A stretch of 7,202 nt of DNA from Candidatus Bathyarchaeota archaeon (GTDB lineage: Archaea; Thermoproteota; Bathyarchaeia; Bathyarchaeales; B26-1). The notes under the pieces were generated by a model. That model saw only the letters and a program-made list of their open reading frames with translations, was not told where the DNA came from and ran no database searches. The DNA is taken from NCBI GenBank assembly GCA_018396795.1, contig JAGTRH010000061.1, positions 1 through 7,202 of the forward strand, given 5' to 3'. The position numbers and the translations under genes are program-made. How positions within the stretch are numbered: position 1 is the first letter of the stretch; every line of letters starts with the position of its first letter. Positions 1 through 4,955 of this stretch are shown in pieces.

Positions 1-161
1 GAGATAACCAATATGTCCACGTCGCTCCAGAGATTAAAATCGCCCCTAGCAAAGGAGCCGATTAAAATGGCCGTAACCCTAAGCCGTATTCTCGAAGCCC
101 ACTCCCTCGCCTCTTCTATACGCTTCTCCCTCAGCCTTCTCCTCTCTTCAATGATCTCCAT
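1..161 (-). CDS. Minimal nucleotidyltransferase (MNT), N-terminal part, runs off left edge
   Basis: Only the first 53 codons are in the window; the rest lies beyond base 1. Read from the ATG at 161-159, the product has a charged helical N-terminus (residues 1-28, rich in Glu and Arg), a beta strand, and GSFARGDFNLWSDVDILVI at 35-53. This is the GS-x10-DxD signature of Pol-beta-type minimal nucleotidyltransferases (Gly35, Ser36, Asp47, Asp49), where the two Asp bind the metal and NTP. The start overlaps the end of the upstream HEPN gene by 31 bases and is preceded by GAGGAG at 169-164, two bases from the ATG. In HEPN/MNT modules the MNT is usually the antitoxin and may AMPylate its HEPN partner. 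The third catalytic carboxylate is off the edge, so activity cannot be judged. The family call is firm; the role is inferred from the pairing. Confidence 0.85.
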   Translation of the reverse strand, partial: MEIIEERRRLREKRIEEAREWASRIRLRVTAILIGSFARGDFNLWSDVDILVI

Positions 162-544
162 TTCTCCTCAACCCAACCTATTATATCCTCAGCGAACCTC
201 GCAGCACCCTCAGCATCCCTCCTCGTATAATATTCATCGGGGCTACCTTCAACCCAAGCATTCGGATACCTCGTCGGCACATAATACTTATCCAAAGTCT
301 TAGCGGCCTGAACCACGCTATCCTCACATGCGAAGGCCCTCCCAACCTCCTCTAAAAGCCTTGATAAGCTATGCCCATACGAGGGCATCCCCAAACCCCT
401 AAGCAAAGCCTTCAAAGCAAACTCAGCAGCCTGCTGGGACTTAAAGCAAGCCCAATTATAATCACCCCTCTCAAAATCCCCCCTCGCAGAATCCAAAGTC
501 TTCCTACTAAAAAGAATCCACCTTAAATACTCGCTTTCATCCAT
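131..544 (-). CDS. HEPN-domain protein (COG1895-like), partner of the adjacent MNT
   Basis: A 137-residue, largely alpha-helical protein. The HEPN signatures are CFKSQQAAEFALKALL at 33-48, GHSLSRLLEEVG at 57-68 and the DKYYVPTRYPNAW block at 85-97, followed by an acidic YY segment and a C-terminal helix. This pattern matches archaeal HEPN proteins encoded next to MNT nucleotidyltransferases. The known role of the superfamily is RNA cleavage or binding as a toxin or effector. I see no R-x4-6-H catalytic motif: the conserved Arg92 is followed by YPNAWV with no histidine, so it may be a non-nuclease HEPN or use another site. The ATG at 544 is chosen because GGAG (552-549) precedes it by four bases and family similarity begins there. 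The frame is open upstream to base 613, but that part looks unlike the family. It is first in a minus-strand operon with the overlapping MNT gene. Confidence 0.85.
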   Translation of the reverse strand: MDESEYLRWILFSRKTLDSARGDFERGDYNWACFKSQQAAEFALKALLRGLGMPSYGHSLSRLLEEVGRAFACEDSVVQAAKTLDKYYVPTRYPNAWVEGSPDEYYTRRDAEGAARFAEDIIGWVEEKWRSLKRGEG

Positions 545-885
545 GCTTCTCCACAAAAATCTAAACAACGAATCCACTTTTAACCTTTTACAGGATGCAG
601 AAAGAGTAGCCACAACTAAGCCTTAATGAAAACAGAATCGTGCTTGAAAGGTTCTCCACCGGCTCAATTCAAAAGAACTCGAAGAGCTTAATGAACCGAC
701 CCCAAGCCTAGAATTGAATACAACGAAGATTAAAGGAGAAGACATACATTAACAGAAATACGCAATCAGCAAAATTGGACCTTAAAGCGCTAGCCAACGT
801 TGGCATAATCATCAGACAGCCTTTGCTCAAAGCAATAAATGCAAAGATATATAAAGTCCATAAAACTTTATTGAATCGATTAAGA
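545..885. other. Divergent intergenic spacer between the two HEPN/MNT modules
   Basis: These 341 bases separate divergently transcribed units and hold no convincing gene. The plus frame of the downstream mntA stays open back to a TTG at 775, but those 37 codons do not look like the MntA family and start upstream of the TATA box. On the minus strand a TTAAAAG-like stretch near 576-585 could serve the HEPN gene; this is weak. A 7-base inverted repeat (TCAATTC at 665-671, GAATTGA at 711-717) is too short to interpret. No tRNA or CRISPR repeat was seen. Confidence 0.5.
847..856 (+). promoter_or_regulatory. TATA-box promoter of mntA-hepT
   Basis: ATATATAAAG lies 30-39 bases upstream of the ATG at 886. 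With archaeal TATA-to-start-site spacing, transcription would begin around 876-880 and give a leader of only a few bases. This fits the absence of a Shine-Dalgarno sequence before 886 and argues against the TTG start at 775. Confidence 0.6.
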
Positions 886-1188
886 ATGCCCAGCTCACAA
901 GTTATCCTTAAAAAAATTTCTGAAAACATGAAGGAAATAAGGAAATATGGGGTTAAGCGTATAGGCTTATTCGGATCCTACGCTAAAGGAAAACAGAAAA
1001 GGGGAAGCGACATAGACCTTCTCGTTGAGTTTGAAAAAGGCGAAAAAACCTTTGACAATTATATGGGGCTAAAACTTTTCCTAGAAGATTTGCTTAAACG
1101 TAAAGTCGATCTAGTCATATCCGAAGCAGTAAAACCTGAACTCAAACCTTACATTATGGAAAGTATCCTTTATGCAACGGGATCCTAA
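886..1188 (+). CDS. mntA: MntA-type minimal nucleotidyltransferase antitoxin
   Basis: A 100-residue protein with the compact Pol-beta nucleotidyltransferase fold of MntA. The sequence shows [20 protein letters not shown] at 20-39, giving the GS-x10-DxD motif (Gly30, Ser31, Asp42, Asp44), and a third carboxylate at Asp75 in KVDLV. In characterised HepT-MntA (type VII) pairs, MntA transfers AMP from ATP to a tyrosine in the HepT active-site motif and so neutralises the RNase. All three catalytic Asp are present, so this copy looks active. The ATG at 886 gives the usual family length and lies just downstream of the TATA box; an in-frame TTG at 871 is a weaker alternative. The gene overlaps hepT by 17 bases, so the two are surely co-transcribed. 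The family is certain; function is assigned by homology. Confidence 0.92.
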   Translation: MPSSQVILKKISENMKEIRKYGVKRIGLFGSYAKGKQKRGSDIDLLVEFEKGEKTFDNYMGLKLFLEDLLKRKVDLVISEAVKPELKPYIMESILYATGS

Positions 1189-1516
1189 AATTTACTTAAA
1201 AGATGCTTTGAAAGCAATCGAAAAAATAGAAAGCTACATGAAAAACATAACTTTTACAAAGTTTTTAAGAAACACGCTGGTTCAAGACGCCGTTGTCAGA
1301 AACCTCGAAATAATCGGTGAAGCCATAAAGAAAGTCCCAGCTGAAATCAGGACAAGGCATCCTGAAATAGAATGGAGAAAAATAGCAGGGTTAAGGGACA
1401 TACTGATCCATGAATATTTCAATGTAGACATGGAGATTTTATGGGACGTTGTGAAAAATAAACTTCCGGATTTGAAAAGTAAACTACTGAAAATTTTGTC
1501 TGAAGACCAAACGTAA
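1172..1516 (+). CDS. hepT: HepT-like HEPN RNase toxin (DUF86)
   Basis: A 114-residue protein matching the DUF86/HepT family across its length: N-terminal [18 protein letters not shown] helix (3-20), [16 protein letters not shown] (41-56), the [19 protein letters not shown] core (65-83), and a C-terminal helix with [13 protein letters not shown] (89-101). The catalytic R-x4-H-x-Y motif is intact (Arg75, His80, Tyr82). Arg and His are the RNase residues, and the Tyr is the residue AMPylated by MntA in studied systems. HepT toxins cleave RNA in the cytoplasm. The ATG at 1172 lies inside the mntA end (17-base overlap), so translation is probably coupled. Nothing suggests decay. Confidence 0.93.
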   Translation: MQRDPKIYLKDALKAIEKIESYMKNITFTKFLRNTLVQDAVVRNLEIIGEAIKKVPAEIRTRHPEIEWRKIAGLRDILIHEYFNVDMEILWDVVKNKLPDLKSKLLKILSEDQT

Positions 1517-1529
1517 GAAGCCACGGAAA
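1517..1529. repeat. 13-base repeat shared with the end of vapB-1
   Basis: GAAGCCACGGAAA directly follows the hepT stop and recurs exactly at 1905-1917 inside the last codons of vapB-1, where it encodes EATEK. The next 20 bases after each copy (after a 3-base indel) still agree at about 12 of 20 positions, reaching into what would be the vapB-vapC junction. This looks like a small relic of a duplicated vapBC boundary, but chance is not excluded. Confidence 0.4.
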
Positions 1530-1636
1530 GACTGAAATTTACGCGTCGTTAAAAAAGGGAAAAATTAAAGGTCAAAGATAGACGGTAGAAAAGCATCAAG
1601 CAGCCTTAGCCTATGAATAAGACCGTAGGCGCAAAA

Positions 1637-1645
1637 TTTATATTT
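1637..1645 (+). promoter_or_regulatory. TATA box of vapBC-1
   Basis: TTTATATTT lies 32-40 bases before the vapB-1 ATG at 1677. The expected transcription start falls near 1665-1672, leaving almost no leader. The last three T residues are shared with the palindrome beginning at 1643, so TATA-binding protein and a repressor on the palindrome would compete. Confidence 0.6.
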
Positions 1646-1677
1646 CCCACCGTGGGAAAAACAATTGGTGGGAAAAA
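1643..1677. promoter_or_regulatory. Probable vapBC-1 autoregulatory operator (17-base palindrome plus third half-site)
   Basis: TTTCCCAC-C-GTGGGAAA at 1643-1659 is a perfect palindrome with 8-base arms around one central base. Its right arm, extended to GTGGGAAAAA (1652-1661), recurs as a direct repeat at 1668-1677, ending on the A of the vapB-1 start codon. The element fills the space from the TATA box to the start. VapB antitoxins of the AbrB type commonly bind such palindromes with VapC to repress their own operon; assignment to this pair rests on position only. Confidence 0.65.
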
Positions 1678-1922
1678 TGAGCATCGAAGACATAAGCATT
1701 GATAATAAAGGGAGGATCTTAATACCTAAGAAGATCCGGGAAATGGTGCGTTTAAAAGCCGGGGGGAAGGCCCGGCTGAAAGTGGAGGATGAAAAAATCA
1801 TAATCATGCCTCCGATTTCACCTGAGGAATTTATGGAGGAAATGGAGGGTTGCATCAGAAACGGCACCCCCACAATCGACCCATTAAAACTTAAGAAGAT
1901 GTGGGAAGCCACGGAAAAGTGA
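1677..1922 (+). CDS. VapB-like antitoxin, AbrB/SpoVT fold (pair 1)
   Basis: An 81-residue protein whose N-terminal half is a swapped-hairpin AbrB DNA-binding domain: DISIDNKGRILIPKKIREMV (5-24), then KARLKVEDEKIIIMPP (31-46). The C-terminal half (47-81) is charged, with EEFMEEMEGC and KLKKMWEATEK, as expected for a segment that wraps around and blocks the toxin. The ATG at 1677 is preferred over the in-frame TTG at 1665, because the start has GGTGGG four bases upstream and the predicted transcription start falls after 1665. It lies 7 bases before vapC-1 and has a palindromic operator at its promoter. Antitoxin role is inferred from fold and pairing. Confidence 0.85.
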   Translation: MSIEDISIDNKGRILIPKKIREMVRLKAGGKARLKVEDEKIIIMPPISPEEFMEEMEGCIRNGTPTIDPLKLKKMWEATEK

Positions 1923-1929
1923 CTTAAAA

Positions 1930-2364
1930 ATGATATTCGTAGACTCAAACATATGGTGCTATTACTTCGACCAGCGCCTACCAGAATATAAATACCTGCG
2001 TGAACCCATGCGGAAAATATTAAAAAACGAGGAAATAGTCTGCAACACCATCATCATTATGGAAGTAGCCCACTATCTCGTCAGACACCTCCCAGCCGAG
2101 GACTCCCGCAGGAAAATAGAATACTTAGTCAACTTGGAAAACATGAAGATCGTAGACTTCGATAGACAAACAATGATAGAGGCTCTGGAAAACCTAACCG
2201 AATACGCCTACACGCATGGCTTAGGAGGAAGAGATTCAACAGTAATAGCCACGCTAAAGACGCTGGGCATAAATAAAATCCTCACACACGACGAAGTCTT
2301 CAAACGCCTAGCATCAAAACTTGCAATCGAAATTCTAGATCCCATACCTGCAAACCAGAAATGA
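1930..2364 (+). CDS. VapC-like PIN-domain RNase toxin (pair 1)
   Basis: A 144-residue PIN-domain protein. The acidic metal-binding residues expected of an active PIN nuclease are visible: Asp5 in MIFVDSNIW, Glu45 in IIIMEVAHYL, Asp102 in GGRDSTVIA and Asp121 in LTHDEVF. VapC toxins are Mg-dependent endoribonucleases that typically cut tRNA or rRNA; the target here cannot be read from sequence. The gene follows vapB-1 after a 7-base gap with no clear ribosome-binding site of its own, which suggests coupled translation. It differs from the other three PIN proteins here by GGRDST in place of the commoner xTDAL/NDAL form, so it is not a recent duplicate of them. Confidence 0.9.
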   Translation: MIFVDSNIWCYYFDQRLPEYKYLREPMRKILKNEEIVCNTIIIMEVAHYLVRHLPAEDSRRKIEYLVNLENMKIVDFDRQTMIEALENLTEYAYTHGLGGRDSTVIATLKTLGINKILTHDEVFKRLASKLAIEILDPIPANQK

Positions 2365-2463
2365 TGCATCCATCCACCTCCAGTCTAGTGAAGAATGCAA
2401 ATTTATTACTTGATTTAAATATGAAAAACGAAGTAGTTGTAACCTCAACTAAATTAAGATAAA

Positions 2464-2480
2464 AAGAGAATTTTTCTCTT
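2464..2480 (+). terminator. Possible hairpin downstream of vapC-1
   Basis: AAGAGAA-ttt-TTCTCTT can form a 7-base-pair stem with a 3-base loop, about 100 bases after the vapC-1 stop. The stem is A/U-rich, and no clear U-run beyond the stem supports a terminator. It could equally be a protein-binding palindrome. The rest of 2365-2534 holds a short inverted repeat (TAGTTG 2434-2439, CAACTA 2446-2451) and a 13-codon reading frame (2421-2462), neither convincing. Confidence 0.25.
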
Positions 2481-2534
2481 CACCTTTAACTAATTCAAAA
2501 GGAAGCGAGAAAAGACCGTTTTAGGAAAAAACTG

Positions 2535-2543
2535 TTTATAAAA
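2535..2543 (+). promoter_or_regulatory. TATA box of the ATPase gene
   Basis: TTTATAAAA is a good archaeal TATA element. A start site about 25 bases downstream would fall near 2562-2565, after the ATG at 2557 but before the one at 2608. This favours the downstream start and places the three palindromes (2581-2620) in the leader and across the start codon. Confidence 0.55.
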
Positions 2544-2580
2544 ATAATTTTCGGCCATGCACCAGTTAGCGCAAAGTTTA

Positions 2581-2620
2581 ATTGTTACAATCACAATTGT
2601 TACAATCATGATTGTACAAT
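2581..2620. repeat. Three tandem palindromes with exact 15-base period (candidate operator array)
   Basis: ATTGTTACAAT (2581-2591), ATTGTTACAAT (2596-2606) and ATTGTACAAT (2611-2620) are each perfect palindromes, with spacers CACA and CATG; the second spacer contains the ATG at 2608. The first two copies agree over 13 bases (to ATTGTTACAATCA). Because 15 is a multiple of three, the array would read as IVTIT-IVTIM-IVQF if translated from 2557, which gives that extension a false membrane-like look. The likeliest role is cooperative repressor binding over the start of the ATPase gene. Confidence 0.75.
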
Positions 2621-4011
2621 TTATTAATAGACGCGATGAGATGCAGGCACTCAAGAGTCTTCTCGCCAGGGGTAAGGCCGCCATCGTACTCCTTTACGGC
2701 CGAAGGAGGATTGGGAAAACCAGACTTATTCAGGAATTCATGAAGGATAAACGTGGACTCTACTTTTATGTTCCAAACGCTGAAGAGAAGACAATTCTAG
2801 CTGAGTTCTCCCGCACTGTGGAAGGCGAGTTTTTCAAGGGCTTCAGGTTTAGCGACTTCGCTTCATTTCTTGAGTATCTCGCCGAAAAATGTAAATCAAA
2901 TAATATCATAGCGGTCGACGAGTTTCAGAGGCTGACAAACATCAATGGCGCCATATCAATGCTACAAAAGTATTGGGATGAAAGACTATCCAAGGGCAGA
3001 TGTCTCCTCATACTTTCAGGCTCCTCTATTGGCGCCATACGAAGGGTAGCATTAAGTGGTGATGCACCCCTCTATGGGAGAAGAACACTCACACTTAAGA
3101 TTGAACCCCTGAAATATCTAGATCTTTTCGAATGGTTCAGAAATTATTCACCTGAAGAACTAGTATCAATCTATGCATGCTTCGGCGGAACCCCAGCATA
3201 CCTAGAACATGTAGATGAGAACCTAAGCGTGGAAGAAAACATTATTGAGAAAATTTTAAGCAAACGCTCACCGCTACATGATGAACCCGAAATGCTTCTA
3301 ATGGAAGAAATCAGAACGCCGCAACGCTACATGGATATGCTATCAGCCATAGCCCAAGGCAAAAACACAATAAGCGAAATCGCAGACACAGTGGGGCTAA
3401 ACCGAGAAAACGCCACAACCTACCTAAAGACGCTGGAAATTCTCGATTTAATCGAAAGGGTCACACCAGCCACAGATCCCGAAGCAAAGAGGGGACTTTA
3501 TAGGATAAGAGACCCCTTCTTCAGCTTCTGGTTCGGCTTCGTCAGACCGAACAAAAGGCAGCTTGAACTAGGATTAGAGAGAAACGTTTGGCAAAACATT
3601 AAGGAGGAGTTTAATGCATACCTAGGACGCATCTTCGAGGATATATGCGCAGAGATATTAAGCGAAATGGCAAAGAAAAACCTTCTACCACTACAAGTTA
3701 GCAAGATCGGAAAATGGTGGTGGAGAGAAACAGAAATAGACCTAGTAGGACTAGGAGGCGGAAAAGCCCTAGCCGTCGAAGCCAAATGGACGAAACTAAA
3801 TTATCAGGAAGCAAAGAAACTACTATCACAACTGAACATAAAAGCAAAGCAAATACACAATGTAGAGGAATGCATTCTAGGAATAATGGCCAAAAAAATA
3901 GAGGATAAAGAAAAAATCAAAGATGAAGGCTTCATAGCCTTAGACCTCCAAGACATAGCGGAACTAAGGAACAAAAGCAGCGACATGAAGGCTCAACCAT
4001 CTAATGCTTGA
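2608..4011 (+). CDS. Arch_ATPase-family P-loop NTPase with winged helix and DUF234 (PD-(D/E)XK-like) C-terminus
   Basis: From the ATG at 2608 this is a 467-residue protein. It opens with the family-typical FINRRDEMQALKSLL (5-19), then Walker A GRRRIGKT (31-38), Walker B IIAVDEF (100-106, Asp104, Glu105), a sensor strand LLILSGSS (133-140), PLYGRR (154-159) and CFGGTPAYL (191-199). A winged-helix segment (about 238-313) includes ISEIADTVGLNRENATTYLK. The C-terminus is DUF234-like and carries EID (376-378) and VEAKW (390-394), together matching the D-x(n)-E-x-K core of PD-(D/E)XK nucleases. These ATPases belong to the STAND-related lineage and are expanded in archaea; no biochemical role is settled, but switch, DNA-binding and nuclease parts suggest a defence or DNA-processing function (inference). 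The frame also has an ATG at 2557; the TATA position and family N-terminus argue against it. It stands alone between vapBC pairs. Confidence 0.88.
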   Translation: MIVQFINRRDEMQALKSLLARGKAAIVLLYGRRRIGKTRLIQEFMKDKRGLYFYVPNAEEKTILAEFSRTVEGEFFKGFRFSDFASFLEYLAEKCKSNNIIAVDEFQRLTNINGAISMLQKYWDERLSKGRCLLILSGSSIGAIRRVALSGDAPLYGRRTLTLKIEPLKYLDLFEWFRNYSPEELVSIYACFGGTPAYLEHVDENLSVEENIIEKILSKRSPLHDEPEMLLMEEIRTPQRYMDMLSAIAQGKNTISEIADTVGLNRENATTYLKTLEILDLIERVTPATDPEAKRGLYRIRDPFFSFWFGFVRPNKRQLELGLERNVWQNIKEEFNAYLGRIFEDICAEILSEMAKKNLLPLQVSKIGKWWWRETEIDLVGLGGGKALAVEAKWTKLNYQEAKKLLSQLNIKAKQIHNVEECILGIMAKKIEDKEKIKDEGFIALDLQDIAELRNKSSDMKAQPSNA

Positions 4012-4205
4012 GAACCAGCCCCTACAACTGATATTGAGAAGCCTTTTAAAGGATCTAAGAAACCTCCTCTAAACAATATTTTAGTTGAATTAGCGTTTTT
4101 GGGTCTAACAGTTAGTGAGGATACATTTTAAACAAGGGCTTCAATAATCTACCTTTAGAACTAACCTTAGGAGGAACAATCTTATTCAGAAGTTTACTTG
4201 AAAAA

Positions 4206-4217
4206 TTTTTATATTTT
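4206..4217 (+). promoter_or_regulatory. TATA box of vapBC-2
   Basis: TTTTTATATTTT ends 30 bases before the vapB-2 ATG at 4248, so transcription would begin around 4236-4240. The upstream spacer 4012-4205 shows no gene; it contains one 11-base palindrome (CCTTT-T-AAAGG, 4042-4052) of unknown meaning. Confidence 0.6.
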
Positions 4218-4223
4218 GGAGGG

Positions 4224-4235
4224 AAAAATATTTTT
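4224..4235. promoter_or_regulatory. Candidate vapBC-2 operator palindrome
   Basis: AAAAATATTTTT is a perfect 12-base palindrome lying between the TATA box and the expected transcription start, the same position the palindrome occupies at vapBC-1 but with unrelated sequence. A second A/T palindrome, AAAAATTTTT, sits at 4201-4210 on the other side of the TATA box. A/T-only palindromes arise easily by chance, so the support is mostly positional. Confidence 0.4.
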
Positions 4236-4237
4236 CT

Positions 4238-4242
4238 GGTGA
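4238..4242 (+). promoter_or_regulatory. Shine-Dalgarno that decides the vapB-2 start
   Basis: GGTGA lies five bases upstream of the ATG at 4248. The GTG at 4239, which could be taken as a start codon, is part of this element, so translation most likely begins at 4248. Confidence 0.6.
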
Positions 4243-4247
4243 AATTA

Positions 4248-4493
4248 ATGAATGTAGGAGTAGAAGTTAGAAAAGTGGATTCTCAAGGACGTGTGATTCT
4301 GCCATCTGACTGGCGGAAATCCGAGGTTAACGAGAATGGAGAAGTATATATTGTCAGTAGAAGAGGCTATCTAAAGATTATACCCAAGCGGCGGCCCAAT
4401 TTAGCTGAATATTTTGATAGCGTAGACCTAGGGGTTGATGCTATAGGCGACTGGAAGGAATTTGAGAGGAAACTCCGAGAGGAAACTATATGA
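4248..4493 (+). CDS. VapB-like antitoxin, AbrB/SpoVT fold (pair 2)
   Basis: An 81-residue protein with an AbrB-type N-terminal domain: VEVRKVDSQGRVILPSDWRK (5-24), then EVYIVSRRGYLKIIPKRRP (32-50). This is the strand-loop-strand that forms the swapped-hairpin DNA-binding dimer. The C-terminal part (51-81) is acidic and amphipathic (NLAEYFDSVDLG, DWKEFERKLREETI), suited to binding the PIN toxin. The usual residues after the ILP turn are altered (SDWRKSEVNENG in place of the common KxIRexLgl), so it is a divergent member. The stop overlaps the vapC-2 start in an ATGA, a strong sign of translational coupling. Confidence 0.83.
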   Translation: MNVGVEVRKVDSQGRVILPSDWRKSEVNENGEVYIVSRRGYLKIIPKRRPNLAEYFDSVDLGVDAIGDWKEFERKLREETI

Positions 4494-4915
4494 GATTTTT
4501 GGACGCGAACATCTTCATCTACGCCTTCTATAAGCCGAAAAGAGAATTCACCCAGAAAGAACAGTGGATGAAGGAGCAAGCTAAAAGAATAATCAATGAT
4601 ATTTCACTCGGTAAAGAGGAAGTTTTAACAACGATTATCCACCTATCCGAAGTCGTAAACATCCTTAAGCACGGAATGAGAGCAGAAGAGTTAGCGCGCT
4701 TCACAATTAGCCTATTCATGCTAAACAACATTAGAATCCGTGGAGTAACTAAAGAGGAATACTTCGCAGCAGCAGAACTCGCCGAAGAATTGAAGCTAGA
4801 CCCAAACGATGCGTTGGCTGTTGACGTAATGAGAGCAAACAATATTAAAGAGATATATTCCTTCGACACAGACTTCGACAAGATAAGCGGAATCTCCAGA
4901 CTGCCCAAATACTAA
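4490..4915 (+). CDS. VapC-like PIN-domain RNase toxin (pair 2)
   Basis: A 141-residue PIN-domain protein. The active-site carboxylates are present: Asp5 in MRFLDANIFIY, Glu54 in HLSEVVNIL, Asp107 in LDPNDALAVDVM and Asp126/Asp128 in YSFDTDFDKI. This is the classic VapC pattern of a Mg-dependent endoribonuclease. The start overlaps the vapB-2 stop by four bases. The gene resembles vapC-4 of the window (MRFVDANVFIYILVK, FTDALTLQVM, NDKDFERV), so the two belong to the same PIN subfamily, while their antitoxins differ in the DNA-binding half. It converges on vapC-3 with only 40 bases between the stops. Confidence 0.91.
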   Translation: MRFLDANIFIYAFYKPKREFTQKEQWMKEQAKRIINDISLGKEEVLTTIIHLSEVVNILKHGMRAEELARFTISLFMLNNIRIRGVTKEEYFAAAELAEELKLDPNDALAVDVMRANNIKEIYSFDTDFDKISGISRLPKY

Positions 4916-4955
4916 GCTGGGCATAGGACTAAAAACGCCTCAGAGTCAAATCCAT

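Noticed and set aside
13..303. Plus-strand open frame over the left-edge HEPN/MNT region
   Set aside because: It is antisense to two well-supported overlapping genes and its product is low-complexity Ser/Pro/Leu-rich sequence with no family features.
775..885. Upstream in-frame extension of mntA from a TTG at 775
   Set aside because: These residues are unlike the MntA family, lack a ribosome-binding site and begin upstream of the TATA box at 847-856.
545..885. Possible CRISPR-like or tRNA element in the divergent spacer (GAATTGAATAC near 711)
   Set aside because: There is only one copy, no regular spacing, and no cloverleaf or T-loop motif.
1609..1630. GCCTA...TAGGC inverted repeat upstream of vapBC-1
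   Set aside because: Five-base arms with a 12-base gap are too weak beside the perfect palindrome immediately downstream.
2421..2462. 13-codon frame MKNEVVVTSTKLR downstream of vapC-1
   Set aside because: It faintly resembles the start of an AbrB-type antitoxin, but it stops at once and no downstream continuation in any frame was found.
3498..3785. Minus-strand open frame inside the ATPase gene
   Set aside because: It is a shadow of the conserved coding frame, rich in Ser/Phe/Pro with no motif.
4042..4052. Palindrome CCTTT-T-AAAGG
   Set aside because: It is short, distant from any start codon or TATA box, and has no repeat nearby.
4012..4131. Frame continuing after the ATPase stop for 39 codons
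   Set aside because: The stop at 4009-4011 fits the family length, the continuation shows no known domain, and an open run this short is expected by chance.
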